Source: Phoronis ovalis (Eukaryota > Phoronida > Phoronidae). Taken from it: DNA of 16,265 bases. The stretch spans positions 1 through 16,265 of the forward strand of contig JAOXYB010062278.1 of assembly GCA_028565635.1 (NCBI GenBank), in the 5' to 3' direction. Below the pieces are notes generated by a model. That model had not been told where the DNA came from. It did not search any database and saw only the letters and a list, made by a program, of their open reading frames with translations. This document shows positions 1 through 12,200 of this stretch, piece after piece. The position numbers and the translations under genes were made by a program. Position 1 is the stretch's first letter. Each line of letters begins with the position of its first letter.

Positions 1-19
1 TTTTCTTTTATTTTCATAG
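1..19 (+). other. 3' end of upstream intron with acceptor
   Basis: A T-rich stretch ends in CATAG at 15-19, immediately before coding sequence that opens in phase 0 with Val-Val-Gln-Leu. This is the polypyrimidine tract and AG acceptor of an intron whose donor and preceding exon (AAA1 region) lie outside the window. Confidence 0.9.
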
Positions 20-230
20 GTTGTACAACTTCAAGAATTGTTTGAAGTCCGTCATTCTGTCTTTATCATTGGTAATGCTGGTACAGGCAAAAGTCAGGTG
101 TGGAAAACACTGAACCGAACTTATCAGAATCAGAAGAGAAAGCCCATTGCACAGGATCTCAACCCCAAGGCTGTCACCAATGATGAACTGTTCGGTATTA
201 TTAATCCAGCCACCAGAGAATGGAAAGATG
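20..230 (+). CDS. DNAH9: Dynein exon 1 of window: AAA2 Walker A
   Basis: 211 bases, opening in phase 0 after TAG at 17-19 and closing after the first base of a glycine codon (donor GTACGA). It encodes residues 1-71 of the visible protein. The P-loop GNAGTGKS lies at 71-94, followed by the conserved stretch [20 protein letters not shown]. In dyneins AAA2 binds nucleotide but serves a structural role rather than driving the power stroke. The next exon completes the codon as GGT and continues [19 protein letters not shown], which supports the splice. Confidence 0.95.
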
Positions 231-3200
231 GTACGATTAGAATGATTATTATAACTAAATGTTATTACTAACATTATTAGAACAACAGACTTGATGGCAT
301 TGCACTATTGGTCTTACTAATAATCTAATAACTGACAGTGCATTCATGCAAGTGGTATATTTGTACATGCTCACGTTATGTTTAGACTGCATATACATGT
401 ACATCAAAGCTTGTTGTGACAAATGTAACTGATGAATAGAATAAATGTAGAACTATTTTTAAATGTCTTGAAATATTTGGCAGTAAATGTCAAGGACAGT
501 GCTATATAACCTACAATTTTGTTGGTTTCATGTCTTGGTCAGTTTTTAGTTTCTTGTTTTTGCTGATCACTTTTTATTTGATATTATATTTTATTGTTTA
601 AAAAAAATAAAATAATTGATTTCAATTTGTTTGAAAATAAGCATTGTACACTGTAATAGATATATATATAAATTATACTATCTTCACCATTTTGTATTTC
701 ATAGTTTAACTTAAGTTTATATATTACATGAATTCCATTACAGGTTTGTTTTCTGTGATTATGCGTGACTTGGCTAACATCACTCACGATGGCCCTAAAT
801 GGATCGTACTTGATGGTGATATTGATCCAATGTGGATCGAATCCCTGAACACTGTGATGGATGACAACAAAATTTTGACTCTAGCTTCAAATGAACGCAT
901 TCCTCTTACTCCATCCATGAGAATGCTTTTTGAGATCAGTCACTTGAAGACAGCCACACCGGCCACCGTGTCAAGAGCTGGAATTCTCTACATCAATCCT
1001 GCTGATCTTGGCTGGAACCCGTAAGTCTATGTATTAATCATTCCATTGTTCACATGAAATTAATAACTCTATTACCTGTGCTGTCAATTATTCTAATGTG
1101 TTTGTTACAGATTTGTAACAAGTTGGATTGATAGTCGTGAAGTACAATCTGAAAAAGCCAATTTGACCATTTTGTTTGACAAGTATGTTCCAACTTGTCT
1201 GGATATAATGAGAGTTCGTTTCAAGAAGATCACTCCGATTGCTGAAGTGTGCCATATTCAGATGCTGTGTTACTTGTTAGAATGTTTCTTAACGCCAGAA
1301 AACGCACCACCGGACTGCCCCAAGGAATTGTACGAGCTGTACTTTGTTTTCTGTTGTGTTTGGGCCTTTGGTAGTTCCATGTATCAAGATCAGGTAATTT
1401 TATGTGACAGTTGTTCTAAATTATGAAATTTGTTTCAAATAAAAATAACTGTAAATATTACTACAAGAAGATATAATTTTATTTTTTATTATACCTTTCA
1501 CATTTTAATGCTTTGCAGCGTGGGGAAAGATTGCCTTGTATTTGATTCCTTAAAAACTATGTGTTTCAATGAATCTGACAATTTCTGTATTCAGTAGTGA
1601 ATGACCTACATTCCATATTGTCTCCTTGTTTTTGCAGCTCTTTGATTATCGTGTGGAATTTACAAAGTGGTGGATCACAGAATTTAAGACCATCAAATTC
1701 CCAAGTGCCGGTACATTGTTTGACTACTTCATTGATGCAGAGACACACAAATTTGAACCATGGTCCAAGAAAGTTCCGAAATTTGAATTGGATCCTGATA
1801 TTCCTCTGCAGGTATTAAGCGGACTTTTGCAGTGATACAATAAATACAGTCTCATATAAGTATGATCATAATAAAATGAATCCAAAATTTGTAATATGTA
1901 AAATGCTAAGAGAAATGCTCCAATTTCATCAATTAATTTCTAACAAAATTGTACTACGCGAATAGATAAATGTTAATTGTAATGGTCGACCAGGAATAAA
2001 TTTATTAAAACTAAAATTATAAAACTTGATCAGTACAAGCTTTTGAAATACACATAATGGAAATATTGTTTTATAAAGGAAATAATAAGTAAACTTAATT
2101 ATTCCTAAGCTAGATATATGTATCACATCAGATTTAATTTTCTTATAAAATATTACTTTATTGAACTTTGACCCAGTGTTTAATATGAGTATTATACTAT
2201 TTTATATTAGATAATGAACATATAGTCTTAGTGGCTGTATGATTGTGCTGTATTACTGTTTTTTTTATGTAAGTTTGTAAGGTATCTTACAGTTCAGGCG
2301 GCACTGATATCTAAGTGATTTGTTCTATCTATTTTTGATTTTTATCTATTTAGGCTACTCTTGTGCACACTGCTGAGACAACTCGTGTTCGTCATTTCAT
2401 GGACTTGCTGGTTGCCAACAAACGCCCTGTGATGTTAGTTGGCAATGCGGGTACTGGTAAAACTGTACTCATGTCAGAGAAGCTTGGCAGTTTGCCAGAA
2501 GATTACAATATTGCAAACGTGCCATTCAACTTCTATACGACTTCAGACATGTTACAGAAAGTTTTGGAGAAACCATTAGAGAAGAAGGCCGGCCGTAACT
2601 ATGGCCCACCTGGCAGCAAGAAATTGATCTACTTCATTGATGATATGAACATGCCAGAGGTGTGTGATCTTATCATTGTATCAACTTTTGCAGCATAAGA
2701 AAGCACTACATTGTTAACAATTATCATAAGTTATTGTGATATTATACCACTGAAAAATTTTAAGATAAAAAAATTGTATGAATATCCAATCTGAAATGAC
2801 TAACATACCAGTACTCTTGATTCACAGCTGTATTAATATATACATACATTGCAGGTGGATATGTACTTCACAGTGCAACCCCACACTTTGATTAGACAGC
2901 ATATTGACTACAGCCATTGGTATGACCGCGCCAAGCTGTCTCTGAAAGAAGTCCATAACACACAGTATGTCGCTTGCATGAATCCGACGGCTGGTAGCTT
3001 TACCATTAATCCTCGTCTACAGGTTTGTGCAATTTAGAGAGCGTAGAACAAGCATTGTGTTTGCATCTGTCACATATTTTAAAGCAAGATGTGAAGAAAA
3101 ATTACTCATAGTCAGTATTATTGGTAATGTTTGATTGTAAAAAAAATCAAGTGGTTTTGTGTTATTTTGCTATGACAGATTCACACCAGGTTTTGTGTTA

Positions 3201-6200
3201 TTTTGTTATGACAGATTCACACCAGGTTTTGTGTTATTTTGCTATGACAGATTCACACCATTTACTTGTAATTATAAGCTCTACTATTAATTTTTTCCAG
3301 GCATTAACTGCTAAGCTCAGTGAAAGAAATTGTGTAGCTATATATTTTGTAACTACTACTCGGAATTTAAAAATCTCTAAAAAATCTCGATGAAAACATA
3401 ATTATGAGGTAGTTATCATATAAATTTGTTTTACAAGGTAAAGGCATTTTCACTCATATTTCATAACACTACCGCCTATATTTGAAAGCATACTGAAAGA
3501 TGAGCAGCAACAATGCATTTATTACTGTATCCCATTTCTCTTCTAGCGTCACTTCAGTGTATTTGCCATGAGTTTCCCTGGACAAGATGCCTTAGAGGTT
3601 ATTTACTCCTCCATATTGAGTCAGCACATTCAGTTCAATAATATATCTGGTGCTGTTGGCAAATTCGTTCCAAATTTGGTAAAGGGGTCTCTAGCCTTGC
3701 ATCAAAAGGTGACAACAACCTTCCTGCCTACAGCTATCAAGTTTCACTACGTTTTCAATTTACGAGATTTATCAAATATTTTCCAAGGTAAGTGTTAAAG
3801 TTTCTAGTCTGTAAATATGTTTACCTGCTATGTTAGCATAAGTTAATGGAAATGTTTGGCTCTTAATATTCCAGAATTTTTTTTTAATGTGGCATATTCA
3901 AATTTTATATTTTGTATTGATCCAATGATAAGACTTTGCATGCACTTGGTGCCCCCCCCCCCCCCCCCCCCCCATTGGTTTCCAGATGCAGTGTTTTGTG
4001 AATGAACATTCCTCTGCATGTATATATGATTCACTGAATGTGAGGAGCCTATGAGTTGGTGATCAGTGGCTCAACCAGTGCATGCAAATAATCCATAATG
4101 TAAACTATGCTGTATTTAGATGCCTTGATTTGTAGTTTATATTGTTTAAAGGACATTTAAAAGTAGTTGTAACAGTTGGTGTCCTGCCATCTCTCTGACT
4201 AGCATTCTACTCTCTTATTTTAGGCCTCCTTTTTGCCACAAGTGAATGTATTAAGACAACTATGGATTTGGTTAGATTATGGCTTCACGAATCAGACAGA
4301 GTCTATGGTGACAAACTAGTAGATGAAAGTGATATTGAAGCTTTTGAGAAAGTCAGGAAAGACATAATCAAAAAGAACTTTGAAGATATGGATGAAACCA
4401 CAGTTTTACAGAAACCTTTAATGTATTGTCACTTTGCTACTGGTATTGGTGAACCAAAGTATCTACCTGTTGAAGGTTGGCCACAACTCACTAAGATTCT
4501 GACAGAAGCCTTGGAGAACTACAATGAAATCAATGCTGCTATGAATTTGGTGTTATTTGAAGATGCAATGCAACATATTTGCCGTATTAATCGTATTCTT
4601 GAATCTCCGCGTGGTAATGCTCTGTTAGTCGGTGTTGGTGGCAGCGGTAAACAGTCTCTGTCACGTCTGTCTGCTTTCATCAGTAGTTTAGAAGTGTTCC
4701 AAGTCACCCTTCGTAAAGGCTATGCCATTGCAGATCTTAAACTGGATCTTGGTCAGTTGTACTTGAAAGCAGGTGTCAAGGCTATTGGCATGGTCTTTTT
4801 GATGACAGACGCACAAGTTGCCGATGAGAAATTTTTAGTGCTGATTAACGATCTTTTAGCATCAGGAGAAATTCCGGATCTCTTCCCTGATGATGACATT
4901 GAGAATATTATTGGTGGTGTTAGAAATGAGGTCAAAGGTCAAGGTTTAGAAGATACTAGAGAAAACTGCTGGAGGTTCTTTATTGACAGAGTTAGAAGGA
5001 CTCTTAAGGTAAAGATGATTTAGTTCTGGTAAATTCAGGTTACATAGTATAGTTAAATCGACTAGATTATGGATCAAACAGCAGTAAAGAAAAGTAACAG
5101 ACAAAGCTTCAAGTTTCATCATAACACATGTTTCACATGATCCTTGTTAGATATTCTTTTGTTGATCCTAGTTCTAATTACTCTGAATTCATTTGCCTAA
5201 AACAATTAATGTAAAGCTAAAATTTTGCAGAAACATACCTTATGTTAAAAAAATAATCTTGTCTTGCATTTGTAGGTTGTTCTGTGCTTCTCTCCTGTTG
5301 GTGCTACCATTCGTGTACGTGCCCGGAAGTTCCCTGCTGTGGTGAACTGCACTAGCATTGATTGGTTCCATGAATGGCCACAGGATGCGCTGGTATCTGT
5401 CAGTCAACGGTTCTTGGGTGAGATTGAACAGCTTCCGGTGAGTTAAATTATTTGGCAATTGTGATATTGTCAAACAAAACTTAACTTCCCATTATAATGG
5501 TAATGCCATATCATGTACAAAATAACAAGAACAATTAAATTGTGATTTGTTTTTCTCGTCCCAATTTCATTGATTATTGTTTGTTTTTTAACTTTTCTTT
5601 AAAAATATTTCCTAAAAATTTTTTAATTTAATTTTACAGAAAGAACTTGTGGAGTCCGTTTCTGAATTTATGGCTTATGTTCATACATCTGTGAACGAAA
5701 TCAGTCAATCCTATTTACAAAATGAGAGACGATACAACTACACAACACCCAAAAGTTTCTTAGAACAGATTGCTCTGTATGAGAAGTTGCTGAAATTAAA
5801 TAACTCAGAACTTCAATCCAAGATGGAGCGTCTAGAAAATGGTTTAGAAAAATTGAGAAGCACAGCTGCACAGGTATGTAGAATTCCAGAGTAACATCTG
5901 GTAAAAAAAAAAATTATTTAAAATTGATCTGATGTTTCTGTGTAATTAAACATTTTTTCTGAACTTTTCTTTTAAAGTTTGTATTACATGCAAATCAAAA
6001 ATGACATTAATTGATAATAATTATAGTTTATTATTGAATTTATAAGTTGAAAATTATAATTATTGGCTTGATGCTATTACGTCAGTGTACAGCAAGAATA
6101 ACATGCAATCATAACATAAATTAAGGTTTTTATGAAATTATAGGTAGATGATCTGAAATCCAAGCTTGCAGCACAGGAAGTCGAGCTTGCTGAGAAGAAT

Positions 6201-9200
6201 GAAGCAGCCAATAAGCTCATCACTGTTGTCGGAGCAGAAACTGAGAAAGTGTCAAAAGAGAAAGCGATAGCGGATGAAGAGGAGAAGAAAGTCAATGTCA
6301 TTAATATTGAAGTTACCAAGAAACAGGAGGATTGTGAACGGGATCTGGCCAAGGCAGAACCAGCTCTTCTTGCTGCACAAGAAGCTTTGAATACACTCAA
6401 CAAGGTAGACAATTAAACAACTTCATTGTTGCTTGTTCACAAACACTGACCATTCTGGTAGTAAAACATGTATTAAACACCAATTTCAAAAATCTATTTC
6501 AAAACTGACTGGATTTGTGTGCCAGATATATTTCTTAAAGTGCACTTTTGTGTCCCACTGTGAAATAGAACTAGAAACAGGTGTAATAATGTTAGAAATA
6601 CATGCAGTAGCTAGGTATAAATCTCTGTGTTTGATACAAAACTGTTCCTCTTTGGCTAAGCCAGGCTAAGGTCTCTACTAGTAAATAGTATGTAGAATTT
6701 TGATACAGTTTTATATTATAAAGCAAGCCTCTTGTTTGCAGTCCATAGGTTCTGATCAGATTATGCTAATGTCATGGATATGTTGTTTACATTTAAAAAA
6801 TAAGGATCCCGGCAATAATTTAAATAAATTTTGTTTTTGTTTTGCAAGATCATGAAGGCATCACTTATTTAATTTCCAGAATAACTTGACAGAGTTGAAG
6901 TCTTTTGGTTCTCCTCCTGCTGCAGTAGTGAATGTTGCTGCTGGTGTCATGGTTCTGCTGGCACCCAATGGTAAAGTGCCTAAAGATAGAAGCTGGAAGG
7001 CAGCCAAGGTGATGATGAACAAGGTAAGTAATTTGCAAAGTTTCTAAAAGTGTGGTGGATTTAAAATTATGTATTATTTCTAAAGCATTGAAATAATACA
7101 AAATCACACAAGTCATGCAACAGTTACTTCTGTTTTCATAGTAGTATTTAAAATGGAAAATAATCTAACTATAGGATGTAAATATATCCTCAGATGTAAA
7201 TACAACACTGTCTTTTAAATTGCAGAAGTTACACCAGCATAGTATTATATTTCCTAAACAAGTTATTGCAGTTTACTTTGAGGAACTACAGAAAAACTAT
7301 TACTCTTGCATTTAACTGTACAGATGTCTTTGACAAAACTGACTTCGGTGCTGGGGACTTCTATTGGAGACATAAACTTATTTTAAATCAGGGTTTGTTC
7401 TGCTAGAGCAACCTGCAGTTTTTAAGGTGTAGGTATGATACTGAATGCAGAATTAGAAGCTCTACTCAAAAGTAAACTCTGTAACTTAATGCATTCTTTT
7501 ATTATTTTTTTACTAGTTATAATTTTAAAGTTTTAAACACTTCGTCTTACAGGTGGATGCCTTCTTGGATGCATTGATCACCTACGACAAGGAAAACATC
7601 CACGAAAACAGTCTCAAAGCTATGCAAGAATATATCAATAATCCAGAGTTTGAACCGGAGTTTATCCGTGGTAAATCCCTTGCAGCTGCTGGTCTATGCT
7701 CATGGGCTATCAACATTGTTACATTCTATAATGTCTACTGTGATGTAGAACCAAAAAGAATTGCTTTAAATCAAGCTAATTCCGATTTAGCTACCGCTCA
7801 AGAAAAGCTACGCGTTATCAAAGCAAAGATTCAAAGTCTTGAAGAAGCTCTTGCAGTACTCACTGCACAGTTTGAAAAAGCTACTGCTGAGAAACTCAAA
7901 TGTCAACAAGAGGCTGATGCTACTAACAAGACAATCGAATTAGCTAACCGTCTTGTTGGTGGATTAGCATCTGAAAATGTGCGCTGGGCAGAGACTGTGA
8001 AAGGTTTCCAAGAACAAGAGAAGACACTACCAGGTGATGTGCTACTTATCACTGCTTTTGTTTCATACGCCGGTTGCTTCACAAAACAATATCGTGTAGA
8101 TATGATGGATGGCCACTGGATGCCATTCTTAAAAGGGCTTAAAGTACCCATTCCAATCACGCCAGAATTAGATCCCTTGACCATGTTAACGGATGATGCC
8201 ACAGTTGCTGGCTGGAATAATGAAGGATTGCCTAGTGATAAAATGTCAACAGAAAATGCTACAATTTTGTCTAACTGTGAACGTTGGCCCCTGATGATAG
8301 ATCCACAGTTACAAGGCATCAAATGGATTAAGACAAAATATGGTGACGATTTGTGCGTGGTACGCCTCGGACAGAAAGGTTATTTGGATACTATCGAGCG
8401 TGCTATCTCTTCGGGGCTTGTTGTACTGATTGAATATATCGGTGAAAATGTTGACCCAGTGTTGGATCATGTCTTGGGCCGTAACACCATTAAAAAGGGA
8501 CGAGCTGTTAAAATGGGAGACAAAGAGGTATTTGTAAAACATGATATTATATTGTCTCTACGAACACCGTAAGCTTAAAACAGATTTTCTCTGTTGTGTT
8601 TACTTAATAAATTGTGAAAAATGTCAAAATGAATGTAATATTTGTGATAGTTTGCAATTTAAATTATGACAGGTTGTCAATAAAATATGCATGGTCACAC
8701 GTTGATATTCTACACTACTTGTGGATCTTAAATAGTCACATCTGGGTGCACTTTGAGACTGTCACAATAGTTTACTGATTACAATAATGAGGATGGTAAT
8801 GGTGAAATTGTGACCTGTTGTTGTGCATAATGATGATTTTGTTCCCTTATTTCCTTTTGTCTTTTCTAGGTTGAATGGAATCCTGACTTCAAGCTAATTC
8901 TACAAACCAAATTAGCTAATCCTCACTACAAGCCAGAAATGCAAGCCCAGTCCACTCTTATCAACTTCACTGTAACCAGAGATGGTTTAGAAGATCAACT
9001 TCTGGCCGCTGTTGTTGCTAAGGAGAGACCTGATTTAGAGGAACTAAAGTCTAACTTAACCCGTCAACAGAACGAATTCAAGATCACTCTCAAAGAGCTT
9101 GAAGATTCTTTATTGGCACGTCTATCCGCTGCTGAGGGTAACTTCCTTGGGGATACTGCCCTGGTAGAAAATTTGGAAACTACAAAACGCACAGCTGCTG

Positions 9201-12200
9201 AGATTGAAGAGAAAGTAAAAGAAGCTAAAATAACAGAAGTCCAAATCAACGAAGCCCGTGAGAACTATCGTCTTGCTGCTGCCAGAGCTTCCCTGCTGTA
9301 TTTCATTTTGAATGATTTGAATAAGATCAATCCTATGTACCAGTTCTCACTCAAGGTATATTCAACCTGCTGTTTATAGTTTTTTGAATATTTAGGATAT
9401 CCAGCTTTGTGTTTCAACTGACCATGTTGAGTTGGATAATTCAGTCAAAAAACATTTTTGACAAGCATCAGGACTGTAAATACAATTACTAATTGGCTTA
9501 TATTTAAAAAAATTAAAAATTTATATTTTTTGTTTTATTTTAGGCATTCAGCATTGTGTTCAGTGTAGCTATTGACCGTGCTGAAGCTGCAGAGGAGGTT
9601 AAACAGCGTGTATTGAATCTGATAGACTGCATTACCTATTCCGTCTTCATGTACACGAGTCGTGGTCTATTTGAGAGAGACAAACTTATCTTCACATCAC
9701 AAATGACATTCATGGTTTGTAATTTTTTGTGATATTTTTGCATAGTATGATAATCTTCGAGATCTAATTGAATGCGTGAATATTTGGCAGACTCATACAC
9801 ATCAGGTCAGGGGTCATAACCGGGAATAGTTGTTATGGAAACCTAGTTTAAAATGGGCAAAGCCATTTAGATATTTCTGTTCTTCAGTTTGACTGCAAAA
9901 TTAATATGTACAAGATTTTTTTAGGTACAAATGCATAATGTAAGTAATACAGGCTGGAATGTTATTCGCAAGCTGTATTCATCTCCTGAATTAAGCAGTT
10001 TTATTTACAGAGCCAGTTCCTCGGTAGCTTTGCTGCTTGCAAGTCATTAGTTGTAAATGAACGCTAGTATGAATGCTACATGTATTTCTTCGGCTACCAT
10101 TTTAAATATATTGTTAGATATTAGGTCTGATCAAGATGCTTTGCTGGCATTAAGATTTTGTAGTTGCTTTTGTACTTCAGGTGTAGTAATATAGTGATGT
10201 TATGCATGGCGTCGGCGTGTTCCATAGCTATATATATTCTCTAGTTTTCTAGTAATGATCATAGACAACAAGTTAATTCTTTAGCTTTCTACTCTTAGTA
10301 ACTAAGACCATTTTTTGAAGTATTCTGTGGTAGATGTATCATTGGAAGCTGTGATACTTATAAACCAAGACGTCTGAGAAGACTTTACTTTTGAATTTCA
10401 TTAACTGTAAGAACAATGTATTAAGCATATTAACTAATTGTTTTCAAAATGCAGACTATGAAAATGGCTTTTTTACCATGCTTTTATAGCTACTATATGA
10501 ATGAACAAAATGAAATAACTAAAAAATAATTTACTGTTTACTGAGCGTAATTTGGATATCAATTGTTATGGCTCCTTTTCAGTTTTTTTTTAGGTACTGT
10601 ACTAACTTCTTTAATAAATTATTATTTGACAGGTTTTAACTACCAAGAAAGAAATCAACCCAATGGAGCTAGATTTCCTGTTGCGTTTCCCAATTGTGCC
10701 AAACTTGACATCTCCTGTGGATTTCCTGAATAACAATTGTTGGGGTGGTATCAAAGCCCTTAGTGCTATGGAAGAATTCCGCAACCTCGACAGAGATATT
10801 GAGGGCTCTGCTAAAAGGTGGAAGAAATTCGTAGAAAGTGAATGTCCAGAAAAAGAAAAATTCCCTCAGGAGTGGAAAAATAAGACATCGTTACAGAAAC
10901 TCTGCATGATGCGTGCATTAAGGCCCGACCGAATGACATATGCTGTAACGTATGTGATTTTCTTTTCTAAATATTGAATTCCCATGTATTGCACACATTT
11001 TTAAGATGTTTTAAAAAATATGTTTAGTTCAGCAGGCTGCTAGTGATTTGTAAATATTGTTTGAAGTGATGCAAGAAGACATAAACTTCTGTACATTTCA
11101 ATAATTGTTTCTTTTATAGTGCGTTTGTTGAAGAGAAACTTGGAGCAAAGTATGTTGAAGGTCGTTCTGTAGAATTTGCTGTATCCTATGAGGAGTCAGG
11201 ACCAGCTACACCTATCTTCTTCATTTTGTCCCCTGGTGTCGACCCTCTGAAGGACGTGGAAGCCCATGGAAAGAAAATTGGCTTCACCATGGATAATCGT
11301 AATTTCCATAACATTTCTCTTGGCCAAGGTCAAGAAATTGTTGCTGAGCAGGCAATGGATTTGGCTGCTAAGGAAGGACACTGGGTTGTGTTGCAGGTAC
11401 TGTTTACATAGCTGTATTGTGCTGACATGCAAATTCTACATTGAATTGTGCTTTATATTTCGTCGATGTCTTCAAGTAATCCAACATAGGGTATACGTGC
11501 ATAAAGGTAGACAGTATTCTATTTATATTTTACAATGTATGCTTCTTTCTAGAGAGCATTGTGCCTTGTAAGAAGTGTGCACTAGTATAATTATGTAATT
11601 AAACTAACATAGATACATTTTTCAAGAAGCCACTCAACAGGATGAAGTAATCTGACTAACAAATTATGAAAAAGTGCTTTGTTTTTTTTTAAGCTTTTGC
11701 AGGTCTGTGTAATTCAGAAAGCTGCTGATTGATGATGCCACCATACAGTTTTATTTACTAAATAATAATTATATAATTATATTATTTTGATTTCGAACTT
11801 TGTGTCTTTCAGAATGTTCACTTGGTGGCTAAATGGCTTGGTACACTTGAAAAGAAAATTGAACAGTACAGCTTGGAGGCTAATGAGGCCTACCGTGTGT
11901 ACATTTCTGCCGAGCCTGCTGCATCAGCAGAATATCACATTATTCCACAAGGTATTTTGGAGTCAGCCATTAAAATCACAAATGAGCCTCCAACTGGTAT
12001 GCATGCGAATCTGCACAAGGCTTTTTACAACTTTAACCAGGTATGTTGTTTTGATTTAAGTTAGTGGAGACTAGTTTCATTCGTATATTATACTTTAGTA
12101 GTTTATGGATTTATATGAAGAAAATGTTGTTATTGAGTATACTTTAACAGTTTTCCACTTTTCTACAAGAAACATATGTTTGAGTCATTATCTTTCTTAC

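Larger units (their letters stand above)
9715..10632 (+). other. Intron 15 (918 bases, longest)
   Basis: Phase-0 GT-AG intron ending TTGACAG. Most of it is plain AT-rich sequence. A less AT-rich block near 9800-9845 holds a DR1-like site and an X-box-like site, listed separately. No open frame, RNA gene or mobile element is recognised. Confidence 0.85.

Noticed and set aside
3121-3393. Open frame with a 12-residue repeat
   Set aside because: It comes from the 36-base minisatellite in intron 6. It has no acceptor or donor linking it to the dynein frame and no protein resemblance outside the repeat.
3843-4034. Antisense frame with poly-Gly
   Set aside because: The glycine run is the 22-base homopolymer read backwards, and the rest is intronic.
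4082-4089. ATGCAAAT octamer (POU factor type)
   Set aside because: A single 8-mer in an intron is expected by chance and has no partner site or island around it.
6077-6412. 111-codon antisense open frame
   Set aside because: It is a shadow of exon 11. The sense strand there encodes the stalk coiled coil in frame with both neighbours.
6433-6669. 78-codon open frame in intron 11
   Set aside because: No known motif, no supporting splice context, and the spliced protein is complete without it.
7903-8322. 139-codon antisense open frame
   Set aside because: It lies entirely within exon 13 on the opposite strand of strongly conserved dynein coding sequence; it is a codon-shadow with no family wording of its own.
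11765-11780. Perfect 16-base AT palindrome
   Set aside because: It is made only of A and T in a very AT-rich intron, with no extended arms or flanking duplication.
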